From Ophiosphaerella korrae (taxonomy: Eukaryota; Ascomycota; Dothideomycetes; Pleosporales; Phaeosphaeriaceae), in NCBI GenBank assembly GCA_028456385.1, contig JALNQF010000101.1:1-64000 (forward strand): a stretch of 64,000 nt of DNA. Reading direction: 5' to 3'. Position 1 is the stretch's first letter. Each line of letters begins with the position of its first letter. The translations under genes and the position numbers were made by a program. Under the pieces are notes generated by a model. That model was not told the DNA's origin and did no database searches. It was given only the letters and a program-made list of their open reading frames with translations. This document shows positions 1 to 11,589 of this stretch, one piece after another.

Positions 1-82
1 TTTATTTTATTTTATTTTATTTTATTTTATTTTATTTTATTTTATTTTATTTTATTTTATTTTATTTTATTTTATTTTATTT
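1..82. repeat. (TTTTA)n microsatellite
   Basis: About sixteen uninterrupted copies of the pentamer TTTTA open the window, and the array may continue upstream. Perfect copies inside otherwise mutated DNA suggest recent slippage expansion. Confidence 0.97.
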
Positions 83-1312
83 CTAAGTTTTATATTTATT
101 TAATTTTACCTATATCTATTATTATTATATTATATATCTAATATATATTTAAAGCTTAAAAGCTTATTAGTTTAAAAAAACTTAAACTTTATTAGCTAAA
201 CTTCTTCTAAATATTACTTATACTTTTATAAAATATATCTTATATTAGAGCTATAATAGAAATAAATTAAATAAAACTAATTAACTTTATAATACAAAAT
301 TTTAATATATATAACTTTTAAGATAATAAGCTTAATTAAAAAGTTAATTATAATAAAAATATATAATAACTTTAAAACTTTATAATTATAGTAAATATAA
401 ATCTATAAAGTATAATATAAGTACTAAGTATATAGCTAGTAGTAATATATATTATTAGAATAGTATTATTAATCTAGTTTCTAGTTATAAAAAAGTTATC
501 TTTTATATCTTTTATTTTTATAATAATATTAGTAAGTTTATAACTTACTAATATTTAACTACTATTTTACTTTTAGTTAGTACTTAGTAAGCTACTAGGT
601 AAATATACTTAGTACTTACTTAGATAGCTATATTTACTATTTACTCTTTTTAGTTAATTATTAAATCTACTTTATTAAGTTATTTTATATAAAGTTTACT
701 TTATACTTTTTTAACTTATTATTAATATCTATACTTATTTATAATAAAGAAAGCTATTAACTATACTTAAAAAAAACTATTATTATAAATTATAAAAGCT
801 AAAAAAAAGTATAAAATATTATATAAAGCTTTTTATTATATACTAAAAAAATATTAAACTTAGTTTTTTTAAAATTAAATACTACTATCTAATAACTAAG
901 CCTAATTATTTTATTTTTAAAAGATAAAAGCTTTAAATAATAAAAAGTTAGTTACTTAGTCTACTTTTTTAGAGTTTAAGTTAGACTTTAAAAATATAGT
1001 TAAAGCTACTTAGACTTCTATTATATTAGGTATATTTATTACTTTTTAACTTATTACTAATAATATAAGCTTTTTTTAGTTTTTTATAAAGTACTTAAAA
1101 AGATTTTAATTTTAGAACTCTTTTTATTTTTTAAAGTAATTATAATTTTTTTATAGTTTCTATAAATTCTTTTATATTTACCTTTTTTTACTTATATTTA
1201 TTTATTATACTACGTAGTAATTTCTTTTATTATAAAATTAATACTATAAGATTTTTTTTACTTTTTAGTTTTTTTATTCTTTATATATATCTACTTTATA
1301 TACTAGTAGTTT
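83..1312. repeat. Unidentified AT-rich repeat relic, partly mirrored at the right side of the island
   Basis: No protein could be read here. Two stretches recur at the other end of the island. Bases near 150-240 resemble 14610-14700 in direct orientation, and bases near 495-600, including a palindromic GTAAGTTTATAACTTAC-like core, match 14440-14540 in inverted orientation. This suggests truncated copies of one family flanking the island. The stretch near 424-480 also resembles the LTR-like sequence at 4766, 11337 and 14228. Confidence 0.5.
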
Positions 1313-2045
1313 ATTAAGACTTTAGAACTAAGTAAAAGTAATAAAAGTAAGTAAGCTTCTATAAGATAAGTAAAGTTAATAAATAAGATAGTTACGTAAC
1401 TTATTTAATAGTTAGCTTTTATTAAAGTATTATAAAGTATATAAGTATTAATAAGTAGATAAGAATTTAATTAAAGTATTAGTTATAATACTCTATTAAG
1501 ATAAGAAGTAAAAAAGAGATTAAATATAATAGTCTATAAAGGTCTATTAACGTTTCTATATACTTACTATCTAGTATTTATTTCTAAGCGCTTACTCTAA
1601 AGTATTTACTCTAGAGTACTTATTCTAGAGTATTTACTCTAGAGTATTTACTACTAAATAGTTACGTATTCTACTATACTATATTACTTAGCTTAATTGC
1701 GTATAATATAATAGCTTACCTACTACTTAGTATTATAATACTATTCTCTTTTCTTATACTAAGTTTATCTTTAAGCTTAGGCCTTTATTAGCTAGGTCTA
1801 GCTTATAAGTAGTTTACTCTACCTTTTAGTTAAAAACTATCTTACTATAATATTACTTTTTTTATAGTTTTATAAACTTTATCTCTTATTAGAAATCTTT
1901 ACTATAAACTATATTTCTAAAATACTTTATATATATTATTCTTTTTTAAGTATTCTTTATTTTATTATACTATATTCTACTCTAAAGTATTTTAAGTATA
2001 CTAATATAGAGTATCTCTATATTAGTATAACTTAAGTATCTTTTA
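1313..2045. repeat. LTR-like repeat unit R1 (tandem with R2)
   Basis: This roughly 730-bp unit is followed directly by a second copy (R2) in the same orientation, and a third shorter copy lies inverted at 14770-15368. All three share a start reading AAAACTAAGTAAAAGTAAT or a close variant. R1 carries an internal short tandem array at about 1588-1655, near-palindromic 15-16 bp copies of the type ACTCTAGAGTATTT. A long non-coding unit present twice next to a Gypsy fragment suggests a long terminal repeat, but no intact ends or target duplication were identified. Confidence 0.7.
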
Positions 2046-2812
2046 ATTAAACTTTATTAAAACTTTAAAACTAAGTAAAAGTAATAAAAGTAAGTAAGCT
2101 TTTATAAGATAAGTAAAGTTAATAAATAAGATAGTTACTTAACTTAATTAATAGTTAGCTCTTATTAGAGTATTATAAAGTATATAAGTATTAATAAATA
2201 GATAAGAATCTAATTAAAGTATTAGTTATAATACTCTATTAGGATAAGAAGTAAAGAAGAGATTAAATATAATAGTTTGTAAAGGTCTATTAATATTCTT
2301 ATATACTTACTATCTAGCGTTTATTCTTAAGCGCTTACTCTAGAGTGTTTACTCTTAAGCGCTTATTCTAGAGTATTTACTCTAAAGTATTTACTTTAGA
2401 GTATTTACTACTAAATAGTTATATATTCTACTATACTATATTACCTAGCCTAATTACGTATAATATAATAGCTTACCTACTACTTAGTATTGTAATACTA
2501 TCTCCTTTTTTTACGCTAAGTCTATCTTTAAGCTTAAGCCTTTATTAGCTAAGTCTAGCTTATAAGTAGTTTACTCTACCTTCTAGTTAAAAACTATTCT
2601 ACTATAATATTACCTCCTTTATATTTTTATAAACTTTATCTCTTATTAGAAATCTTTACTATAAACTATATTTCTAAAATACTTTATATATATTATTCTC
2701 TTTTAAGCATTCTATATTTTATTATACTAGATTCTACTCTAAAGTATACTAAGTATAATTATATAGAGCGTCTCTATTTTAGTATAACTTAAGAGTTTCT
2801 TAATAAAACTTA
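2046..2812. repeat. LTR-like repeat unit R2
   Basis: Direct tandem copy of R1, aligning along its whole length with scattered transition differences. The internal short tandem array (about 2334-2410) has more copies than R1 and includes AAGCGCTT palindromes. R2 adjoins the 3' side of the minus-strand Gypsy pol relic, so it may be that element's 3' LTR, with R1 an additional solo or tandem LTR. Confidence 0.68.
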
Positions 2813-2829
2813 TAAAAAGTTTTATAAAA

Positions 2830-4560
2830 AGATTAATAATAATAAAAAACTTTTTACTATTATTATTACTTATTTACTATATAATAAGAAAATATTAAAA
2901 TCTACTAAAGAGCGTACTTGTTATAAGGCCTTATACTTAGTATTAGAGTTAGAGTAAGAAAGTAATAAGGTTTTAGTATAGGTTTTTAACTATTCTACTA
3001 CTACTATTAATATTACTTCTTTTTCTACTATCTAGTCTACTATTAGCTTATTAGATAAGTTTATTATAACTAAAGGTGCTTTATAAGCTCTATATAGTTA
3101 GGTTTATTATAGAACTTTTTTCTACTAATATATCTATTATATCTTAGCTAAAGCTTTATATATTTTATATATCCTAGTATATTATACTTACTTTTTACTT
3201 TCTTAAGTATCTACTAATAATTTTATAAATTAGCTTTAGGTTCTTATATATTTTTACTTACTAAGTAGCCTTTCTATTTTACTAGCTACTTTTAGAGAAA
3301 CTATATACTTTAGAAAGTATTACGTCTTATTTCTTAATATCTTTATAAGTTTTTAACTTTAAACTTATTATCTTCTTCTTTCTAATATTAGAATTATCGC
3401 TATACTAGTATTTTTAGCTTAGCTAGTTCTAGTAGGCTTATATAGAACTTAGAGTATACCCTAGTATTTTTAAGTAGTTCTAGTATTTTTATTACTAGCT
3501 TATTATCTTCTTTAACTAAAAATAGTCTAACTTTAATATAGTCTAGTCTTTTACTAAGTTACTTTATCTATAGATTCTTTATATAAAGATATACTTTATC
3601 TCTTTCTTTTAGCTAAAGTACTATTTTTTATTTTTAATTAATATATAAAATACTTTATTTCTAAGCTTCTTCTAGTTTTTATCTTATCTTATTATAGAGT
3701 TCTTATATATCTTCTACTCTAACTAATACTACCTCTATCTTAGGTCCTAGTAGTATTCTCTTAAATAAATTAGGGTGTATCTTATAGTTTATAAAATATA
3801 GTATTTTACTTATTACTTCTAAGTACTTATTATTATATACTAATTATACTATAGGTAATAGTAATACCTAATTATTTTACTTCTAATTACTATAAATCCT
3901 TAGGTATATCTTTAATATCTTATTAGTCTATTCTATCTATCTATCTATCTATAGATAATAAGCTATTAATAGCTTTCTTTTTATCTTTATTATTATAAGT
4001 AGTGTTATCTAGTAATTAGATATAAAGAGCTTATCTCTATTACTAATAATACTTTTTAGTATTTTATATCTTTATATTAGTACGTCTAGTAATACGTATC
4101 TTAGCTAATTTACTATATAGTTACTTTAGAATTTCTTTATCTTAGCGTATTTTATAAATTAGTCTATAATTACTATTATTATATTATATTTTATTCTTAT
4201 TACTAAGTCTTTTAATATTAGTAGTTTTATAATAAAGTCTATTATAATATCTATCTAAAGTTTTTCTAGTATCTTAATTACTTATATTTCTCTATATAGT
4301 ATATATATCTTATACTTATTTTTCTAGTAATTTACGTATTTCTTAATAAACTACGTTACTTTCTTATTTATTCTACTAAATTTATAGTTTCTCTAGATTA
4401 GTTCTATAGTTTATATAATCTCTAGGTACTTATATACTAAGTTATTATAGTATTATTATATAATTACTTTCTATAATTCTTTTAGAACCTTATTTATAAT
4501 CTTAACTAAGTTGTTAATTTTTTACTCTTCTTGTTATAACTATAATAAGAGAAAACTAAT
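2830..4560 (-). mobile_element. Gypsy-type retrotransposon relic, integrase part, minus strand
   Basis: Reading the complement through stop codons gives the integrase core motif AYHPQTDGQTERTN in RIP-altered form near 3930-3965. Downstream (toward lower coordinates) come a chromovirus-like integrase C-terminal region with a YFINYxIHPNLF stretch near 3750-3800, a KRLSKKLDYIKVG-like stretch near 3540-3570, and a YPKFYISLLE stretch near 3390-3420 that corresponds to the usual HPVFHVSLLE. Every Trp, Gln and Arg position is prone to TAG or TAA, as expected from RIP. Gag and reverse transcriptase of this copy were not found, so it is a 5'-truncated fragment oriented opposite to the neighbouring full-length element. 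Boundaries are approximate. Confidence 0.8.
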
Positions 4561-4639
4561 TCGAACTAATTAGCTTTACTATAGATAATAACAACGTATC
4601 TAATCTATAGAACTATAAACTAAACTAAGAGACTAACTA

Positions 4640-4755
4640 TAATAGAGATACGTAATAAATTTATAATTTACAATCTTAGTAAATATAAAGTATAAAGTTA
4701 AGTACGTAATAGATTTATAATTTGTAATCTTAGTAAACGTAAAGTATAAAGTTAG
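4640..4755. repeat. Two-copy 54-bp tandem repeat before the Gypsy LTR
   Basis: A unit containing TTTATAATTTACAATCTTAG and ending in TATAAAGTATAAAGTTA occurs twice in tandem, with a few transitions between copies, immediately upstream of the LTR-like sequence at 4766. Other copies of that LTR-like sequence are preceded by different minisatellites. Confidence 0.75.
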
Positions 4756-4765
4756 CTAAGAAGTA

Positions 4766-7700
4766 TAGGTATATAGTTAGTAGTAATACGTATTATTAGG
4801 ATAGTATTAGTAATTTAATCCTTTAACTATAGAACGCTAATATAAGATAGTTATAAAATATCTTCTATTATTTATAGTTATTATAGATCCTAATATAAGC
4901 TTTTATTATTATTTTCTAATCTACTAGCTTTTTAAGATAGGTACTTATAGTTAATAATAAGAGGCCTATTATACTTTACTAATCTAGTTATTATAAAAAG
5001 TAAAGCGTAAGTAGTATATAGTCTAGTTAATATAATAGTAGAAAGTTTAATAAGTAAAGTACTTAGAAGTAGTTAAGAGACTAATAGTACTATATAGGAA
5101 ATAATTAAGGACTAAATTAATAACCTAATCTTAGAAAAAGAAGATATAAAGATAGTAATTAACGCCTTAGAAATATAGAATAAGGAACTATAAAATTACG
5201 TAAAATAAAATAAAGTATAGATTAAAGTTATTATTAAAGGCTAGAACTAGATAGAATTAATTACTTAAAGACTAGAGAGAAGTATAATAAAAAAACTACT
5301 AAAGATACTTATCTTTAAAAAGTTTAATAAAATAAAGGAGAAACTAAAACCTTTTATTATATTAGTATAACTCTAGATAGATATATAAGTACTATACTTT
5401 AATATAGAAGAAAAGAAGGTAATATATATTAGAATATACTTTAAAGAAAATATAAAAAGATAGTTTAAGCCTTACTAGATAGATTATATAATATACGCCC
5501 TAATAACCTAGAAGAATAAGATAAGAGCTATTTATAGAAGTTATAAATACTTTACTAAATAAATAAGAGTAGCGTTTAGAGATATAGATATTACCTAATA
5601 AGCTAAAGAATAATTAGAGAAGCTTATATAAAGATAAAGTATTCTAGAATATATATTATAGTTTAAATAACTATTATAAAATATAGAATAGAATAAGTTT
5701 ACTTTAATATTATAATTTAAATAAGTACTAAACTCTAAGATCTAATATAAAATAATCTATATAGAAAAACTATAAATACTAGAAGCTTTAAAGTAATAAG
5801 TAATATAAGTTAATAATAACTTTAGAGAATAGAAAAAAAATAAGTATAGAGGTTATACCTAAAATTATAATAAAAGAGACTTTATAATCTTTAATACTAA
5901 TAAAAATAAAGAGAAAAAGAAAAATAAAGACTTTATATACTTTAACTATAGTAAAACAAGCTACTATATAAAAAACTACTAATTATAAAAGAAGAAAGAT
6001 ATAGTATATTATAAATATAAGAAATAAAGATACTTTATAAAAGACTATAAAAGTAAAAACTTAAAGAAGGAAATATAGTTAAAAATAACTAAAAAGAAAA
6101 AAGAAGTACTATAAGTATAAGCTAAACCTTTAGAGAAAGTAGTAGAGAGTAAAGAAGTATAATATATAATACTCTATTAAACTTTTTATTATAATAATAA
6201 CTACTATATATATTTTTCTAGTAAATAAAGAGTAGTATAGTTCTTATAGAAATAGAGATATAAAGTAGCTATAATAAAATAAAATAAAATAAAAGTATAG
6301 CTATAAGAAATAGTATATATAATAGACCTACTAATAGAAGATTTAGAAAGAGAAGAACTTTAATATCTATTAATTTAGGCTAAAAGACTAGTACTAGATA
6401 AAGAAACTACTATAACTACTTCTAAAGAACTATAAAAAAGTAAAGAATAAGTTAGTATAAGAAGTATAGAGTATACTTAGCTAATAATATATAGCTATAA
6501 TAGCTATATAATAATAGATATAGTAGAATAAAATAAAGAAAAGAGATTTATTTAAATATACTTAATAGTTATAAGTATAAAGGAAGCGTATAAAGACTAA
6601 AAAAAATATAATTCTAAAGAAATAAAGTTTATACTATTTTAAGAATAAATAAAATAATATATAGTTATAGTAAAAAGAATACTTATATAAAAAGAATAGT
6701 AATACTTTATAAGAAAAATATAATAGATTAATAAAGCCTATATACTAAGAGTACTAGTAGTATACTATATCCTAATAATAAATATACCTAGTAAAGATAA
6801 ATACTAAGAAAAAGATAATAAAATAATAAACTTAGAACACTTAGTATATTTTAAAGTATTATAGATATTATACTTAGATAAGAATTATATTATATATAAG
6901 AACTCTAAAGTAAATAATAATATATAGCCTATAAAAAGAAAAGGCTATAATTATAAGAGAGTAATCTTAGTAGAAGATATCTAAGGATAAGAAATAATCC
7001 TAGAAGATAGATATATAGTAGTAAGACTTAAACCTAAGCTAGCTAAGAAATATATCTAAGGAAAACTATAGTATAAATATATAAATAATAAATATCTAAA
7101 ATATAAAGAATATAAACTTAAAGTAAAGCTATAGCTCTAGAAAGATAGATAATTTATAAAGTTACTTAAGTAAGAGAAGCTAAAAAGTATAAGAAGCTTA
7201 TATATTATAAAAATAGGTACTTACTAAAAAAAGAAAATATAATTAATAATTAATAGTAGAGCTATAAAGAACTTTATATTAAGGAAGTTTATAGAAATAT
7301 AAAGAAGAAAATATATAATAAAGAAATACCTTTAATAACTAAGTATAATTAAAAGAAAACTATTCTAGAAACTTATTAGGTTTAAAATAGTCTCCTCTAT
7401 ACTAGAATTAGAAAGAATAATAATTAAGAACTTAGTTATAGATATAATAATAATTAATAATAAATAAGATATAATACTAGGTATACTATAGTTATAAATA
7501 ACTAACTTATATATTAATTAGAGAATAAAAAAGATTAACTACTATAAAATAGATATATTAAAAGCTAATATAAGTACCTATAAAGGAGAATTCCTAGAAA
7601 AATATAAGAAATAGGAAATATAACTTATAGAACTAAAAGATTACTTTCTAGAATATAAACTATAGGACTTAGTAATAGAACTAAAAGAAAGTAAAAATAT

Positions 7701-10700
7701 AAGATAGAGCCTAGTTTACTAAAAAATAGAAGAAAAATCTAAAATTAAATAAATACTTATCTAAACTATAATAAAAAAAAGATAGATAAAAGAATTTAAA
7801 TCTTTAGTAGTATATAGACTTATATTTATAGATAAAAAGAGAATAAGTAATAAAAGACTTTACGTAGACTTTAAGAAAACTAATATAATTATAAATAAGA
7901 ATTAATACCTATTACTATAAATAGATAGAATATAAGATAAACTAAAAAGAGTAAAAATCTTTATAAAGCTAGATATCTAAAATACCTACTACTAGATTAG
8001 AGTTAAAAAAGGTAATAAGTAGAAAATAACATTTAGAATATAGTATAAACTATATAAATACCTAGTTATACTATTTAGGTTAATAAACGCACTAGTAGTA
8101 TTTTAAGAAAGAATTAATATAGTACTAAGAGAGTACTTAGATATATTTATATTTATATACTTAGATAATATCCTTATATTTTTAGAATTAAAGAAAGAAC
8201 ATATATAATATATATATAAAGTATTAGAGAAACTAGTAAAAAATAAATTATTTTTTAAAATAAGAAAATACAAATTCTATATAAAAGAAATAGATTTCCT
8301 TAAATTTATTATTAAACTAGGAAAAATTAAAATTAACTTAGAAAAGATTAGATTAATTAACAAATAGCTAATACTAAGAAACCTAAAAGAGGTATAATAA
8401 TTCTATAAGTTAGCTAACTTTTATAAGAAGTTAATAGTAAGATAGTCTAAAAATATAAAACTAATAATAAGACTTATAAAGAAATATATACTATTTAAAT
8501 AGATAAAGGAATATAATAAAGTATTTATAGAAAACCAAGTTATTAGAATATATAACTTAGACTTACTAGTAATAGTAAAAACAAACGTATCTAATTTAGT
8601 CTATAGAATAGTACTAATACAAGAAAACCTAAAAACTAAAAAAGAATATTTAGTTAAATACATCTCTAAAAAGATAAAAATAGTAAAACTTAATTATTTA
8701 ATCTATAATAAAGAAATACTAGTAATCTATAAAGTATTTAAACAATAGAGAGTATATCTATAAAAAGTAAAATATAAGATAAAGGTCTATATAAACTATA
8801 AGAATCTTATAAGATTTATAATAAATTAGAACTTATTATAATACTATATAAGATAGTAAGAATTCCTATTAATATTTAATCTAGAAATTATATATATAAA
8901 AGAAAAAGATAATAAACTTATAAATACTCTTAGTAAAAGACTAGATTTATAAAAAGAAGTAAATACTACTAGTATAGTTCTAGTTAAGAATAAAAAAAGA
9001 TACTTAGTCTTAAATATACTTAAAATAGCTATAATACTTAAAAGAAAAAGTAGTAAGCTAAATAAATAGATCTAGAAAATAATACAAGAAGTAGCTAAAG
9101 AAATAAAAAAACTAGAAATCTAAGAAGGATTTATACAAGCCTATAGATAAATATATATTCTAAAGAAGATTTAAAAAAAATTTATATAATAATTCTATAA
9201 ACTACTAGTATATAGTTACTAAGGTATTAACAAAATATTAGATAGACTACTAAGAGAATACTATATTCTAAAAGTAAGATAATTAGTAATAGAAGTACTA
9301 TAAGACTATATAGAATACTAAAAGAATAAATATAATAGATATATACTATATAGAAAGCTATAACTAGTAGAAGTACTAGAATAACTATAGAGAGTTATTA
9401 TAATAAACTTTATTACAAAGTTACTTAAGTCTAAAGACTTAATATTAAGAGTTAAATATAATAGAATCTTAATAATAGTAGATAAACTTATAAAGTATAT
9501 ATACTTTAGACTATATAAAAAGAAAAGTAAAATAGAGGTTACTATATACTAGGTTCTAGGAACTATAATTAGTTAATATAAACTACTAGATAAGATTATT
9601 ATAGATAGAGATATATAATTTATATTAAAACTATAGAGAATAATAATAGCGCAATTAGAAATTAAGTATATAATATCTATAGTATACTATCTATAGATAG
9701 ATAAATAGTTAGAATAAATAAATTAGATAGTAGAATAATATTTAAGATACTACCTTAACTATAACTAGAACAATTAAGTATAACTACTACTTATAGTATA
9801 GTTAGTATATAATAGCGTAAAGAATATAGTAATAAGAGTATTACTTTTTTTTATAAACTATAGATTTAAGCTTAATATATACTAGATACTAAGGAATTAG
9901 ATATCTTAGTCTTTAAGAAGAAAAAACTTTACTAATAAACTTAAAAATATATATAATTAACTAAGATAGAACGTAGAGTTTCTATATAATTAAATAGTAA
10001 AGTATTATAATAAGAAATATAAAAGAAGACTTTAATTTAGAGAGAGAGAAAAAGTATAGTTAGTATAAAAAAATATTAAAAGTAAATAACTAAGTTTAAA
10101 ACTAGACTACGTTAAGATAAAACTATATAAGATTAAGAAAGAAGTTATACTAGTTATATTTAAATTAAAGCTACTAAATAAGATAAAGATATACCTAATA
10201 TTTTATATAGCTCTACTAGAACAAGTACTATAAGAAGTAGAACTACTAGTATATAAAGTAAATACGTATAGAGAATAAGAAGAATAAAAAGTTAAAAAAA
10301 TCCTAGTATACTAGTTCTATAATAGAAGAAACTATTACTTAGTAGAATAAATAGGAATAGATAAAAAAGGATAACTATAAGAGAAAATATAAGAACTAGA
10401 AGATAACCTTAATTACTTTAAGAAACTAGAAAACTACTAAAGTTAAAACCTTTTAGAACGCCTAGTAGTAAACTAAGAGAACTAATATTACTAATAATAG
10501 ATAGAGAGATAATAGAGATATCTAGTATAGGACTTACTATAGTAATACTAAATACTTTATCTAGATCTAACTTAGCTTTTAGAGCTACTAACTACTTAGC
10601 TAATTTTTTATTATTTAAGGCCTTTATCTTATAAAGGTAAGAGAGATAAGCTTAATTCTTTACTAGCTTACTCTACGTAAGCTCCTAGATATACTTATAC

Positions 10701-11570
10701 TTAGCTTTAGCTTCTATAATTTAAGATAGTAATTTCTCTTAAGTCTAGTTAATAGCTTTCCCTATTATTATTAAGCCTAGACGTAAGAATAAGTATAATA
10801 AATATATACTTAGAAAGAAAAATACTAAATATATTATAAGAGCTATATATATTTATATAAATATATACTTTATAAGCTCTACTATTATTTATAGAAATAA
10901 TATAAAGAAAAGACTTAGAGTTTAATTTAAAAGAAGTATAATAAGAGTAAAGAAATATTTTAATACTATTACGTAATACGTAATTAGTAAAGAGATAGTA
11001 ATAACGTATAGATAAAATAGTTATAAAGGAGGATAAAGAACTCTATATTAATAAAGAAACTAGACTAATAACTTTAGCTCTAGAATAAGTAAACTAAAAC
11101 CTACCTAGAAAGAAAGATAGTATTATAAGTGTAATAGAAGAAATTAAGATAGAACTAATTAGTCTTAACTTAGATACTAATAAAGTATAAAATAAGTAAA
11201 GTAATAATCTTAATTAAGAAACTATATATAACTAGGATACCTAGTATAATCTATAATCTATAGACTCTTAGCGTTAATAGATTATAGATTAAGGTAATCT
11301 ATAATCTATTAGTCTTAGTAACTATAGATTATAGATTATAATAAGTATATAGTTAGTAGGATATATATTATTAGAATAGTATTAGTAATTTAATCCTTTA
11401 ACTATAGAACGCTAATATAAGATAGTTATAAAATATTTTCTATTATTTATAGTTATTATAAATTAACTCTTAAGCTTCTACTATTACTTTATAATCTACT
11501 AACTCTTTATAGGTACTTATAGTTAATAATAGGTAGCTTATAATAACTACTAAATAGAAAAGTAATAGAA
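4766..11570 (+). mobile_element. Gypsy chromovirus LTR retrotransposon, RIP-destroyed, plus strand
   Basis: Conceptual translation across stops shows the full chromovirus order. Gag has two CCHC zinc knuckles near 5935-5985 and 6004-6055 (CFNCGKTGHYIKDC with Cys, Gly and His altered to Tyr, Ser and Tyr). The protease site ALIDSGA is altered near 7241-7275. Reverse transcriptase spans about 7860-8290, with YLDDI read as YLDNI at 8152-8180. RNase H lies near 8550-8800, the integrase motif HPQTDGQTERIN near 9681-9740, and a chromodomain-like tail near 10290-10460. LTR-like sequences at about 4766-4995 and 11337-11570 share the start TATAGTTAGTA and a GGTACTTATAGTTAATAATA stretch. Stops and D-to-N, G-to-S and H-to-Y changes fit G-to-A and C-to-T RIP. 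The element cannot be active; ends are approximate. Confidence 0.88.
10520..11336. repeat. Gypsy 3' flank, copy A
   Basis: This non-coding stretch lies between the chromodomain and the 3' LTR-like sequence. A diverged second copy is found at about 11590-14227, where it is split by the Fot1-like transposon. Shared blocks include the AATATATACTTTATA region near 10850 and 13765 and the CTCTATATTAATAAAGAAAC region near 11041 and 13931. Its right end (about 11260-11336) holds imperfect palindromes built on TAATCTATAATCTAT. Confidence 0.65.
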
Positions 11571-11589
11571 ATACTTAATATAATAAGAG

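Noticed and set aside
1..82. Possible telomere
   Set aside because: The repeat is TTTTA, not TTAGGG, and it leads into transposon relics, so it is an internal microsatellite.
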